Translations under genes and position numbers: made by a program
The notes under the pieces: generated by a model
The model's input: only the letters and a program-made list of their open reading frames with translations
Told to the model about the DNA's origin: nothing
The model's database searches: none
Part shown: positions 45,845-55,084 of the stretch, piece after piece
How the letters are laid out: every line of letters starts with the position of its first letter
How positions within the stretch are numbered: position 1 is the first letter of the stretch
DNA from: Polaromonas sp.
GTDB lineage: Bacteria; Pseudomonadota; Gammaproteobacteria; Burkholderiales; Burkholderiaceae_C
Reading direction: 5' to 3'
Assembly: GCA_028291985.1 (NCBI GenBank)
Contig: JAQGNE010000044.1
Location: 1 to 64,000, forward strand
DNA length: 64,000 bases

Positions 45845-46127
45845 CGTATATTTCTGACGATCGTTCCTGTCTGCAGGTGTTGAGGTTGGCACTTCACCAG
45901 CTGTCAGGTGTTGCAAACCGCGACCCACAGTCGGACGGTGCGAGTCGTTTCAAATTGCAACATCCCTCGCTGGGTCTACAGGATGAGCTTTGCGCCGTTA
46001 TATTGATTGAGGCGTGAATGCCGGGTCCTTGGGCGGCATGCGGCGGTAGCGTTCTTGCCTCCCGGTGATGCTTTTCAGGCAGAATTTCGCCCGGTCGTGG
46101 CCATTGACAGTCAGGATATGAGTACCG

Positions 46128-48896
46128 ATGGCATTGCAATGTGAAGTCCTTGAGCACTGCCTTGAAGAAGCTGCATTGGCTTCCAGGCCAGCGCTGGCGC
46201 GTTGCCTGGAGCAGGCAATCGCCGCGCTGCAGCTGGCTGAAACCCAGAGCTTCAAGGTTGCCGAACGTGATGCGCTGAGCACGGCGTGGCAGCAGTTGCA
46301 CCGGTTGAAACCGCAATGGCTTGAGCGTTATCCAGTGGAGTTGAAAGCTGCATTTTCCGAAAGCGCAGAGCTGGCAAGCCGTCCTACCCAGGCCGGCGAT
46401 CTGGACGCGTCGCGGTCTGCTCGTTCTTCGTTTGATTCGCGTCCGGCAGCGCTGGGTGGCCGCCATGGGCTTGGTGCCTTCTCGCTGGTGGAAGATGCGG
46501 ATGTGGTGCAGGCCATCGCCTCTGGCCGCCTGCTGCAGCAGATACTGCCGCGCGTGGACCGCGAGCTTGCGGTTCTGGATGCGCTGATCAGCTCTGCCCA
46601 GGGGCTCGCCAATGTGCGGCCCGAACTCAATCCCTTGCGCCCGGATGTTTTCATACGCGTGCTGCAGGGCATTCTGAACAGCGCGGGTGCCGATGAAACC
46701 GTGTTCGCGCACTGGGTCAGGCACCTTGCAGACCCCCTGGGCCGTGAGCTGAAGCTGATCTACGACAAGCTCACCGGGCGGCTAGAGCGCGCCCATGTGC
46801 AGGCCGCGCAGTACCGCGTGCGGCCTACGCCGGCAGGCAGCGGCACGTCACGCCTCGGTGGCCTGGCGCCAGCGTCTGGCGGCTTTTCAGGGCCAGGCAG
46901 TGCGTTTGGCGGGCTTGCGCAGATCCCTGCGGCTGCCCCGTCAGCAGCGCCGTCGCAGTATGCGGACCTGTCCAATTACGAGATAAAAGACGAGCTGTTC
47001 CGGGAATTTTTATTTGGCAGCGGCAGCGATGCGCATCACGGCCTGGCCCCCGCGTATTACGAAAGCGTTGACCAGGAGCTGGCAGCGCTGAAGGCTGCAC
47101 CGGACGCTGCAGCTGCGCCGTTCAGGGGCTGGCATGACACCGCATCGCGCACCCAGCGCGACGCCTATGGCGACCCGGACGCATCGGCAAGTACCGAAGA
47201 CGACGACATGATTTTCAACGACAGCACGCTGGAATCGGCCTACCGGCAGCAGCCGGCGGTAGACCGTCCGGTGCGCCCTGTGGACGCATCAAGCGCGCTC
47301 AGCTCGGCGTTATGGGGCTCGTATGGCCCCTCGCACGAGCGCGCACTGGTGCGTACCCAGCTCAAGAAAGAAGCAACACGCGTTGGCCAGGTGCTGGGGC
47401 TGGAGGTGGTGCGCAAGCTGGTGAATCAGGTAGCCATGGACCCACGGCTGCTCGGGCCGGTGCGCGAGGCGATCGTGGCGCTGGAGCCGTCCCTGCTGCG
47501 GCTGGCGATGGTCGACCCCCGCTTTTTCAGCGACGAAAGCCACGCCGGGCGCCAACTCATGGAGCGTGTCGCCCAGCGCAGCTTCAAATACAACGATGAA
47601 TTCAGCCCCGAATTCACCGCGTTTTTCAGCTCGGTTTGCGATGCGATCAATGTGCTGAACAGCCTCATCATCGAAAGCGCGTTGCCGTTCGGCCGGGCGC
47701 TGGCGACCCTGGAAAGCAACTGGGCCACCGAGGACGAGCAAGACCTGCGGCGCCGCCGGGTGGTGCTGCATGCCCTGCGGTTTGCCGAAGAGCGGCAGGA
47801 CGCCGCAGACCAGATCGCCTTCAACCTGAGCGCCCGGTCTGACCTGGAAGGCGTGCCCGGCGTGGTGCTGAATTTCCTCTTTGGGCCCTGGGCGCTGGCG
47901 ATGGCCCATGCCCGCCTGGTGGACGAGCGCAACCAGTTCGACCCGGAGGGTTTTGGCTCGGTCGTGCCTGATCTGCTCTGGAGCGTCAAGCGTGAGGTGA
48001 CGCTCAAGCGTCCGGCCAAGCTGTTCGAGATGATTCCGGGGCTGATCGAGAAGCTGAAGTCCGGCCTGGCGATGCTGGGCGAAGACCCCAGGGAGAACCA
48101 GAATTTTTTTGAGTCGCTGATGAAGCTGCACCAGCCAGTGCTTCGCCTGCGCCGCCTGAAGACCCAGCGTGACGCTGAAGAGTCAGGCGCCATGCCGCTA
48201 GAGGGCTTGCTGCCTGAAGACCTGCCGGCAACGCCCGATCAGCGGCAGGCCAGGGCGGCCGGGCAGCCGTGGCTTGGGCGGGATGAGCTTGATGTGGCCG
48301 GTTTTGAAGACACCCAGCCCACCGCGCCAGCCGACCTGGCCGCCATGGAAGCCGAAATGGAGCAAAGCTGGCGCCGACAGCAGGCCATAGAGAGCGGCCT
48401 GTCGTCTGTGGACGCCGAGCCCGAGCCAGTCGCTGATGCCGGTTCGCAACCGGCGCCAGAACCTGCTGCTGGCAGGGATGCCGCGCTGGTTCCGGAAGCC
48501 GGCGAAGGTTACGACGTCACTGGCCGACATGACGAATCTGGCGGTATGCCCGCCCCAGGCGCTGTCACAGCTACCGATGCGGCAGTGCCTGCGGCATCGG
48601 TACGCGATATCGAGCGTGCGGCGCAACTGGCCAAAGAACAGGCAGAGGCTACCCTGCAGGGCCTGCGCACCGGTGACTGGGTTGATCTGTATTCCAGGCG
48701 CCGCTGGGTCCGCGCGCAGCTGATCTGGGCCAGCAGCAAGGGAACGCTTTTCATGTTTCTAAGCCACGGGGGCCAGCCGCATTCGATGACCAGGCGCAGC
48801 TGTGAAAAGCTCATCGTGCAACGGCTGTTGCGCCCGGTCAACGGGCACAGCGTGGTTGCGCGCGCGCTGGACGCCGTCGTGCATCAAGCGTGGTAG
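46128..48896 (+). CDS. DUF1631 family protein
   Basis: The 922-residue soluble protein belongs to the DUF1631 family, common in gamma- and betaproteobacteria and of unknown function. It is mostly helical with disordered Ala/Pro/Gly-rich linkers (about 220-290 and 720-810). Conserved blocks include LPRVDRELAVLDALISSAQG, FSDESHAGRQLMERVAQRSF and FLFGPWALAMAHARLVDERN. The C-terminal 85 residues (GDWVDLYSRRRWVRAQLIWA, GTLFMFLSHGGQPHSMTRRS) look like a small beta-barrel, possibly PilZ-like. Its own promoter should lie in the 45845-46127 gap. There is no signal peptide, so it acts in the cytoplasm. Confidence 0.82.
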   Translation: MALQCEVLEHCLEEAALASRPALARCLEQAIAALQLAETQSFKVAERDALSTAWQQLHRLKPQWLERYPVELKAAFSESAELASRPTQAGDLDASRSARSSFDSRPAALGGRHGLGAFSLVEDADVVQAIASGRLLQQILPRVDRELAVLDALISSAQGLANVRPELNPLRPDVFIRVLQGILNSAGADETVFAHWVRHLADPLGRELKLIYDKLTGRLERAHVQAAQYRVRPTPAGSGTSRLGGLAPASGGFSGPGSAFGGLAQIPAAAPSAAPSQYADLSNYEIKDELFREFLFGSGSDAHHGLAPAYYESVDQELAALKAAPDAAAAPFRGWHDTASRTQRDAYGDPDASASTEDDDMIFNDSTLESAYRQQPAVDRPVRPVDASSALSSALWGSYGPSHERALVRTQLKKEATRVGQVLGLEVVRKLVNQVAMDPRLLGPVREAIVALEPSLLRLAMVDPRFFSDESHAGRQLMERVAQRSFKYNDEFSPEFTAFFSSVCDAINVLNSLIIESALPFGRALATLESNWATEDEQDLRRRRVVLHALRFAEERQDAADQIAFNLSARSDLEGVPGVVLNFLFGPWALAMAHARLVDERNQFDPEGFGSVVPDLLWSVKREVTLKRPAKLFEMIPGLIEKLKSGLAMLGEDPRENQNFFESLMKLHQPVLRLRRLKTQRDAEESGAMPLEGLLPEDLPATPDQRQARAAGQPWLGRDELDVAGFEDTQPTAPADLAAMEAEMEQSWRRQQAIESGLSSVDAEPEPVADAGSQPAPEPAAGRDAALVPEAGEGYDVTGRHDESGGMPAPGAVTATDAAVPAASVRDIERAAQLAKEQAEATLQGLRTGDWVDLYSRRRWVRAQLIWASSKGTLFMFLSHGGQPHSMTRRSCEKLIVQRLLRPVNGHSVVARALDAVVHQAW

Positions 48897-49019
48897 CCAC
48901 GCACAGTGGCGGTTGAACGGGGCAAACCCCCGGCCATGTGACGCTGCGCGTGTGCCCCACGCAAGCGGTCGGGGCTGTGTCTGACGCGGCGCATTCAGGC
49001 TGCGGCGCACACTGTCGGC

Positions 49020-49292
49020 ATGAGCAAGACCAACTTTTCATTTGAGCTTCAATACTTGGCACCGGCCCTGATGCAGGGCAAGTCAGACGAGGTGATGCAG
49101 GCGCTGGAGTCGTCATTGCTGACAGCCCTCAAACCGATTGACGACAGGGCCAGCGTCAACGTGGTCAACAGCCACAAGGGCAATGCCAACAAGCTGCTCG
49201 AGATTACCTGTACCGCGTCCGACGTTCAGATCGCAGACATCCTGAGCCGCTTTTGCGAGCAGCAGGGCGTGAAGGTCAATGCGATGGAATAA
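49020..49292 (+). CDS. small uncharacterised protein
   Basis: The 90-residue product (MSKTNFSFELQYLAPALMQG at the start, EQQGVKVNAME at the end) is not recognised. Its alternation of predicted strands and helices would suit a compact alpha/beta fold such as a ferredoxin-like domain. There is no signal peptide or membrane segment. Codon use and GC content match the neighbours, and the frame is free of shadows, so it is probably real. It follows the DUF1631 gene by 123 bases on the same strand and precedes a short repeat. Confidence 0.6.
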   Translation: MSKTNFSFELQYLAPALMQGKSDEVMQALESSLLTALKPIDDRASVNVVNSHKGNANKLLEITCTASDVQIADILSRFCEQQGVKVNAME

Positions 49293-49387
49293 GGCGCAGC
49301 CCGCACGCTTCCGTGTTTTGAAGGCTTGCAGCTTGAGCACAACGCTTCAAGGGTGATGCCGCCTTGCGGCGGCAGACTGTGCGTTTA

Positions 49388-49459
49388 GCTATTAAAAAGT
49401 AGCAAAAACGCCTTGATTTCTCGGCGCAGGATGCCTAAAAAGGCCTTGAAATCAAAAGC
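49388..49459 (+). repeat. short GCTAT-type repeat, complete copy
   Basis: GCTATTAAAAAGTAGC, then AACGCCTTGATTTCTCGGCG and GCCTAAAAAGGCCTTGAAATC. The last part resembles the tail of the leuS copy. It lies just before the convergent metallopeptidase stop at 49474 and contains a small GGCCTT/AAGGCC-type hairpin. Confidence 0.7.
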
Positions 49460-49473
49460 CGGCTCTTGTGTCT

Positions 49474-51297
49474 TCAGTTCGACGCAGAACCGTTTGCTGT
49501 GCCCTGCTGAGGAAAGGAATTCGACTCCCAGTCCTGCGCCTGCTGCGGCTCCCAAGCCTGCGCGGGCATCTGCATTTGCATTTGCGGCGTGGCCTGCGGC
49601 ACGCTGCTGGTCGATGCGGCATTGCCGTACGCCTCAGAAGACTGAGCCTGGCTTTGCGCCTGCGTCTCCGCCACGTGGCACGGCGCGCTGGCGTCCGCGC
49701 TTGATTGCGGCGTGCGCTCCGGCTCTTCCTGGGCCCCCACCGGTTGCGGCTCCGGTGGCTGCTGGTCTGGCGCGGGATCGGCGCCGCCAGGGTGCATGGC
49801 CACCTCCATCTGGCGGTCAACCGCTTCCTGTGCCTGCTGCACCAGGCCTGCATCATCGGGCAGCCAGCTGGTCGAGGTCACCAGCAGATGAATGAAATGC
49901 AGTTTGGCAACAACCTCATGCGGCAGCACAAAAGGGTAGAAATCGGGTTGCCCCATGCTGCGCGACATCTCGTTGAGCAGCGTCGTCAGGCGCGTCCAGT
50001 CGTTCAGGAAGTCAAGGAAATGCTGGGCTTCGGGATGGTCGGGCTGGTACAGCGAGTCCAGCGTGAAAGGCGTGAATTCCAGGTTCTCGGTGTGGGTTGC
50101 CAGACCTAGACTCAGCGCAGTGTCCACCGTGTCGCGCATGTGCAGGTAATGCGCCCAGCACTCGGCCCAGTCCTCCCAAGGATGGGTGCTCGCATAGGCG
50201 CTGACGTAATGCAGCTGCCACTGCGGTGGCGGTCCGTTCTCGTAGTTTTGCCGAAGGCTGGCCGCATAGTCCTTGCGCTCGTCACCAAACAGCTGCCGGA
50301 AAGCATCCAGCCAGGGTGTTCCCCACAGGAGCCGGTCCCAGTAATAGTGGCCCACCTCATGCCGGAAATGCCCCAGCAGGGTACGGTAGGGTTCACGCAT
50401 GGCCTTGCGCACGCTCTCGCGCACCGCGTCGTCTGCTTCCTGCAGGTCAAGGGTGATCAGCCCGGTGTTGTGGCCGGTCATCACATGTGGGCCGTTATCC
50501 GGCGAGCGCAGGATGTCGAACATCATCCCGCGCTCGGTGTCCTCGGTCACCCGCGATGCGACGGGCAGGCCGAGCGACAGCAGGGCCGATACCAGCCGGC
50601 GCTTGGCCAGCTCGACCCTGCCCCACAGCATGCCGTTGTCGGGATGGTCCGGATCGTTGAGGTCGGGAATGGTACGGTTGAGCCGGCAGGCCCGGCACAA
50701 CAGCGGCGCGCCGGACGAGGGGTCATGCGGCACCAGCCAATTGCAGGCAGCTGGCGTTTGCAGGTTGGCGCAGCGCGTATACGCGGCAGCCGGAGGCGGC
50801 AGTATCGAAGCCTCATCAGAGGCAGCCAACCCACGGAAAGATCCAGCCCCGTCGCCAGATGATGTGCCGCCGGACTGCGCTTCGGCGCTTGCAGGCTCGT
50901 GCCAGCGCACCCAGGTGTCTGGCTCCTGGCCAGGCATCAGGGGCAGCAAGCGTGCTTGCTCGGGGTCGTACCCAAGCGGTGTGCCACAGGCCAGGCATTC
51001 GCTGTTTCTGAAAAATACCGGGCAGCCGCACTTGCATTTGTAAGCCCGGCCAGCCAGCGAGGGCAGGTGGGGCTGCACATGCGGGGCGGAGGAAAATTCG
51101 CTGTTTGACAAAGCAGTTTCCGGTTTGTAGTGGCAGAGGCCAAGCCCCGGTCTCCGGCTAGCGGGCCAGACATCAGACAAGCCGGAAAGTGTCCCATGTG
51201 AAAGCAGGGCGGTCTTCCCGATTTGCCGCATGCCCCTGTCAGACCCTGCCGACACCTTGCCAGGCTCTGCTGTAAGCGTATGTGAAACTCTTATCAT
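49474..51297 (-). CDS. putative zinc metallopeptidase with N-terminal zinc ribbon
   Basis: The 607-residue protein has a four-cysteine zinc ribbon (RAYKCKCGCPVFFRNSECLA, CGTPLGYDPEQ) followed by a metallopeptidase domain. Landmarks are LNRTIPDLNDPDHPDNGMLW, MTGHNTGLITLDLQEADDA and the gluzincin-like site HFRHEVGHYYWDRLL, with Glu again in HPWEDWAECWAHYLHM. This matches the family annotated as putative zinc-binding metallopeptidase. The last 110 residues are Gln/Pro/Ala/Ser-rich and disordered (PQMQMQMPAQAWEPQQAQDW), not usual for the family. The start is uncertain: relatives begin shortly before the zinc ribbon, so the first 75 residues or so may not be translated. Function and substrate are unknown. 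Confidence 0.78.
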   Translation of the reverse strand: MIRVSHTLTAEPGKVSAGSDRGMRQIGKTALLSHGTLSGLSDVWPASRRPGLGLCHYKPETALSNSEFSSAPHVQPHLPSLAGRAYKCKCGCPVFFRNSECLACGTPLGYDPEQARLLPLMPGQEPDTWVRWHEPASAEAQSGGTSSGDGAGSFRGLAASDEASILPPPAAAYTRCANLQTPAACNWLVPHDPSSGAPLLCRACRLNRTIPDLNDPDHPDNGMLWGRVELAKRRLVSALLSLGLPVASRVTEDTERGMMFDILRSPDNGPHVMTGHNTGLITLDLQEADDAVRESVRKAMREPYRTLLGHFRHEVGHYYWDRLLWGTPWLDAFRQLFGDERKDYAASLRQNYENGPPPQWQLHYVSAYASTHPWEDWAECWAHYLHMRDTVDTALSLGLATHTENLEFTPFTLDSLYQPDHPEAQHFLDFLNDWTRLTTLLNEMSRSMGQPDFYPFVLPHEVVAKLHFIHLLVTSTSWLPDDAGLVQQAQEAVDRQMEVAMHPGGADPAPDQQPPEPQPVGAQEEPERTPQSSADASAPCHVAETQAQSQAQSSEAYGNAASTSSVPQATPQMQMQMPAQAWEPQQAQDWESNSFPQQGTANGSASN

Positions 51298-51414
51298 GAA
51301 GGCCCTGCGACGGCTTATGGCTCACCTTGTTCACGAGATTGCGGCAACGTCCCTCGTACCAGAGCCCTCATCCAGTTCATATCAACCCCTCACAACCTTC
51401 AAAGGACGATCCCT

Positions 51415-51606
51415 ATGCCCACTTACCATGTCGAAATGATGGAAGGCAGGACGCTGGAACAAAAGAAGAAACTCGTTGAGGCCATCACACGGGTAAGCGT
51501 TGAAATTCTGGGTGGCGCCGCTGACTCGGTGGATATCATCGTCACCGACATCAAGCGCGAGAACTGGGCTACGGGTGGCAAGCTCTGGTCTGAGCCGCGC
51601 GATTAG
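51415..51606 (+). CDS. 4-oxalocrotonate tautomerase family protein
   Basis: The 63-residue product has the catalytic N-terminal proline exposed after Met removal (PTYHVEMMEGRTLEQKKKLV) and Arg and helix positions typical of 2-hydroxymuconate tautomerases (EAITRVSVEILGG, VDIIVTDIKRENWATGGKLW). AAAGGA lies 9-14 bases before the ATG. Such enzymes interconvert 2-hydroxymuconate and 2-oxohex-3-enedioate in aromatic degradation, but many stand-alone copies have unknown substrates. No catechol meta-cleavage genes are nearby. Confidence 0.88.
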   Translation: MPTYHVEMMEGRTLEQKKKLVEAITRVSVEILGGAADSVDIIVTDIKRENWATGGKLWSEPRD

Positions 51607-51644
51607 TGCCCGGCGCATCACATCCATACCATCGCCTTTTTTGC

Positions 51645-53123
51645 ATGAGCCGGCCATCCACGTTGCCCGAACTGCAGGCGCGCTATGGCGAGCGCTACCG
51701 CTGGCTGCTGCTGCTCTCGGTGATGATCGGAACGATGGCGTCCATCATGTCGTCCACCATCGTCAATGTGGCGATTCCCGGCATGAGCCAGCACTTCACG
51801 CTGGGTCAGGAGCGCGCGCAGTGGGTCAGCTCCGGCTTCATGGTCGCGATGACGGTGTCGATGCTGACCACGCCCTGGCTGCTTGCCCGCTATGGCTACC
51901 GCCGCACCTATGCCGGCTGCATGCTGCTGCTGCTGGCTGGGGGCCTGGTCGGCGGCTTTGCCAACGCCTTTAGTCTCGTGCTCGGGGCCCGGGTTGCCGA
52001 AGGCCTGGCCGCAGGTGTGGTGCAGCCGATACCTGCCATCATCATCATGCGCGCCTTTGCGCCGCATGAGCAGGGCAGGGCCAGCGGCCTTTTTGGCATG
52101 GGCGTGGTGCTGGCACCCGCCATAGGCCCCAGCGTGGGCGGCATTCTGGTTGACCTGTTCGGCTGGCGGTCGATTTTTTTTATGGTCGTCCCGTTGTGCC
52201 TGGCATCGCTGTGGATGGCTTTTCGCTATGTGCCAATCAGCGCGCCGGGCGGCCTGGCGGCTAACCGCGCTGGCGCTGCGCTTGACTGGCGTGGCCTGCT
52301 GCTGGGCACCGTCGGCACGCTGTGCCTGCTCAATGGCATGGTCGAGCTGCACAGCGGCAGCGGGGGGCAGGCAGCCGGGCTGCTGGCGGTTGCCGCGCTC
52401 ACCCTGATGGTTTTTGTCTGGTGGCAGCGGCGCCTGGCCGCATCGGGCGGCGAGCCGCTGATGAACCTGGCGCTCTTTGGCTACCAGCCCTTTGCCATGG
52501 GCAGCATCGTTGCCTTCATCTACGGCACGGCACTGTTCGGCTCCACCTATTTGCTGCCCATCTACATGCAGCTGGGCCTGAAACTTTCGGCCTCACATGT
52601 GGGCACCATACTGCTGCCCGCCGGGCTGGTGCTGGCACTGACCATTGCCGTGGTGGGGCGCCTGGCCGACAAGCAGCCGACCTGGCTGCTGGTCAGCATC
52701 GGTCTGGCCCTTTTGTCCGCCTCATTCGCACTGATGGCAACCGTTTCGCTGACCTCGGCGCTGTGGCTGCTGATGGCCTGGGCCATCGTCGGGCGTATCG
52801 GTCTGGGCTTCATATTGCCCTCGCTCAACCTCGGTTCACTCAGGCCGTTGCATCAGGACCTGCTGCCGGCAGGCGCCAGCGCCATCAACTTTGTGCGGAT
52901 GCTGGGCGGCGCGATCGGCGTGAGCCTGTGCGGCATCGTGCTGGAGTGGCGGCTGGCGGCGCACGGCGATTCGCTGGCCAATGAGGCCAGCAGCCCGGCA
53001 CGTCTGGCCGCTTTCAATGAATCGTTTTTCATGCTGGCGGCGTTCTGCGCGCTGGCAGTGCTGGCCGCCTGGCAACTTCGGCAACCCGCTGCAGCGCCCG
53101 TTACGCACCCGAAAGCCGACTGA
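51645..53123 (+). CDS. DHA2-family (EmrB/QacA-type) MFS drug transporter
   Basis: The 492-residue transporter has about fourteen hydrophobic helices and the DHA2 signatures: SIMSSTIVNVAIPGMSQHFT near the N-terminus, TTPWLLARYGYRRTYAGCML as motif A, and GLFGMGVVLAPAIGPSVGGI as the antiporter motif C. It should export hydrophobic compounds in exchange for protons; the substrate is unknown and no EmrA partner is seen. The ATG at 51645 is chosen because it precedes the conserved RYRWLLLLSVMIGTM helix closely. The class II amidotransferase gene starts two bases after its stop. Confidence 0.9.
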   Translation: MSRPSTLPELQARYGERYRWLLLLSVMIGTMASIMSSTIVNVAIPGMSQHFTLGQERAQWVSSGFMVAMTVSMLTTPWLLARYGYRRTYAGCMLLLLAGGLVGGFANAFSLVLGARVAEGLAAGVVQPIPAIIIMRAFAPHEQGRASGLFGMGVVLAPAIGPSVGGILVDLFGWRSIFFMVVPLCLASLWMAFRYVPISAPGGLAANRAGAALDWRGLLLGTVGTLCLLNGMVELHSGSGGQAAGLLAVAALTLMVFVWWQRRLAASGGEPLMNLALFGYQPFAMGSIVAFIYGTALFGSTYLLPIYMQLGLKLSASHVGTILLPAGLVLALTIAVVGRLADKQPTWLLVSIGLALLSASFALMATVSLTSALWLLMAWAIVGRIGLGFILPSLNLGSLRPLHQDLLPAGASAINFVRMLGGAIGVSLCGIVLEWRLAAHGDSLANEASSPARLAAFNESFFMLAAFCALAVLAAWQLRQPAAAPVTHPKAD

Positions 53124-53125
53124 CC

Positions 53126-53947
53126 ATGTGCCAGCTGCTGGGCATGAACTGCAACACTCCCACTGACATCACGTTCAGTTTTAGGGGTTTCGCGCAGCGC
53201 GGCGGACATACCGACCACCATGAGGACGGCTGGGGAATCGCCTTTTTTGAAGGCGAAGCCGGCGGGGATAAGACCGATGGCATGGCCAGCGACAAGGGTC
53301 TGCGCCATTTTGTCGACCATCAGCCGGCCTGCAGCTCGCCGGTGGCAGAGCTTATCAGCCGCTACCCGATCAAGAGCCGCCATGTGATTTCGCACATCCG
53401 CAAGGCCACTCAGGGCCGAGTGGCGCTTGAAAATTGCCACCCGTTTGTGCGCGAGCTGTGGGGGCGGTACTGGGTGTTTGCCCACAACGGCGACCTGAAG
53501 GGCTTCGCACCGCGGCTGCATGCCGGCTTCAGGCCGGTGGGCAGCACCGACAGCGAGCGAGCGTTCTGCTGGATCATGCAAGAGCTGGCCAAGTCGCATG
53601 CGGGCGTGCCCAGCGTGGCCGAGCTCAGCATCACACTGCGTGAACTGGTACCCACCATCGCCCGCCACGGCACCTTCAATTGTTTACTGAGCAACGGTCA
53701 GGCGTTGTGGGCACACGCCTCGTCCAACCCCGGCTCGACCATCCTGCACTACGTGGAGCGCAAGCACCCGTTCGCTCATGCCACCCTGAGTGATGACGAC
53801 GTCAGTGTCAATTTTGCAGACCAGACCAGCCCCACGGACCAGGTGGCAGTGGTCGTCACGAAGCCGCTGACGACCAATGAAAACTGGATTGCGTTTGCGC
53901 CGGGCGAATTGAAGGTGTTTCAGGACGGGCGGCTGAGCAGCTTTTGA
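53126..53947 (+). CDS. class II glutamine amidotransferase-like protein (YafJ type)
   Basis: The 273-residue protein has the N-terminal nucleophile Cys2 (MCQLLGMNCNTPTDI) and the NTN-hydrolase landmarks HEDGWGIAFFE, VISHIRKATQG, NCHPFVRELWGRYWVFAHNG and STDSERAFCWIMQ. It consists only of the glutaminase domain, as in YafJ, so it is likely a stand-alone amidohydrolase acting on a gamma-glutamyl compound. It is 2 bases downstream of the DHA2 transporter gene and convergent with gshB. A role in gamma-glutamyl or glutathione-related turnover is possible, but not shown. Confidence 0.88.
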   Translation: MCQLLGMNCNTPTDITFSFRGFAQRGGHTDHHEDGWGIAFFEGEAGGDKTDGMASDKGLRHFVDHQPACSSPVAELISRYPIKSRHVISHIRKATQGRVALENCHPFVRELWGRYWVFAHNGDLKGFAPRLHAGFRPVGSTDSERAFCWIMQELAKSHAGVPSVAELSITLRELVPTIARHGTFNCLLSNGQALWAHASSNPGSTILHYVERKHPFAHATLSDDDVSVNFADQTSPTDQVAVVVTKPLTTNENWIAFAPGELKVFQDGRLSSF

Positions 53948-53971
53948 TTCGTTGCGTCGGGCCGCCCCGCG

Positions 53972-54931
53972 TCAGGCGGTCAGTGCCGCTTCCAGTGCGT
54001 CCACGAACATCGCCGCAACGTCAAACCCCGCCTGGTCAAAAATTTCCTGAAAGCAGGTCGGGCTGGTGACGTTGATCTCGGTGACCCAGTCGCCGATGAC
54101 GTCAATGCCTGCCAGCAGCAGGCCGCGCTTGGCCAGCACCGGCCCGATGGCCTCACCGATCTCGCGGTCACGCGCTGAAAGCGGTTGTGCAACGCCCAGC
54201 CCGCCCGCGGCCAGGTTGCCGCGCACTTCGCTGCCCTGCGGAATGCGCGCCAGCGAAAAAGGCACCGGCTTGCCGCCGATCACCAACACGCGCTTGTCGC
54301 CCTTGACGATTTCTGGCAGAAACTTTTGCACCATCACGCTTTGCGCGCCGCCCAGGTTCAGGGTTTCGATGATGCTGCCCAGGTTGAGGCCATCTGCCTT
54401 GACGCGGAAGATGCCCATGCCGCCCATGCCATCGAGCGGCTTGAGGATGATGTCCTGGTGCTCGGCATGAAAGCGCTTGATGTCGCTGGCGTCACGGGTC
54501 ACCAAGGTGGGCCCGATGAACTGCGCAAACTCCATGATGGCGAGCTTTTCGGGATGGTCACGCAGGGCTCGCGGGCTGTTGAACACCCGCGCGCCCTCAC
54601 GCTCGGCTTGCTCCAGCAGATGCGTGCTGTAAAAAAACTCGCTGTCAAACGGTGGGTCCTTGCGCATCAGCACGGCATCAAAGTCGGCCAGTGCCTGCGG
54701 CCGCTCGTCGGGGTGCGCCTGTCTGGCGGTAAACCATATCTCGGTGTCGCCGGTGAGGGTGATGTCGCGCACAAAGGCCGTGACCTTTTCGCCGCGCTGC
54801 CACCGGATGTCCTTGGGCTCGCAAACCGCCACGGTGTGGCCACGCCGCTGGGCCTCACGCATCATCGAAAAAGTGGTGTCTTTGTAGATCTTGAAGGACT
54901 CAAGCGGGTCGGCAACGAAGAGGATGTTCAT
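53972..54931 (-). CDS. gshB: glutathione synthetase
   Basis: GshB adds glycine to gamma-glutamylcysteine with ATP. The 319-residue ATP-grasp enzyme begins MNILFVADPLESFKIYKDTT and contains VLMRKDPPFDSEFFYSTHLL, DIILKPLDGMGGMGIFRV (the glycine-rich loop), DKRVLVIGGKPVPFSLARIP and the metal/substrate site DVIGDWVTEINVTSPTCFQE. All motifs are normal. Its partner gshA lies at 8527. The gene is convergent with the amidotransferase gene. Confidence 0.96.
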   Translation of the reverse strand: MNILFVADPLESFKIYKDTTFSMMREAQRRGHTVAVCEPKDIRWQRGEKVTAFVRDITLTGDTEIWFTARQAHPDERPQALADFDAVLMRKDPPFDSEFFYSTHLLEQAEREGARVFNSPRALRDHPEKLAIMEFAQFIGPTLVTRDASDIKRFHAEHQDIILKPLDGMGGMGIFRVKADGLNLGSIIETLNLGGAQSVMVQKFLPEIVKGDKRVLVIGGKPVPFSLARIPQGSEVRGNLAAGGLGVAQPLSARDREIGEAIGPVLAKRGLLLAGIDVIGDWVTEINVTSPTCFQEIFDQAGFDVAAMFVDALEAALTA

Positions 54932-54975
54932 GGTGTGCGGTAGACCGGGTCATGGCTGTGACCTGGTTGGTTTTA

Positions 54976-55042
54976 CCGTTCGCGCTGAGGTATCGAAGCG
55001 ACCGGCGGTGGAAAAAACCCTTCGATACCTCAGGGCGAACGG
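54976..55042. repeat. 67-bp inverted repeat
   Basis: Two 23-base arms, CCGTTCGCGCTGAGGTATCG continuing AAG (54976-54998) and its inverse (55020-55042), match at 22 of 23 positions with a 21-base loop. It sits between gshB and benE, upstream of gshB on its strand. It is long enough to form a very stable hairpin. Confidence 0.85.
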
Positions 55043-55084
55043 CCAAAACAGGTGGTGTTGTCCGCCCTGGCTGTGAAGGAATGG

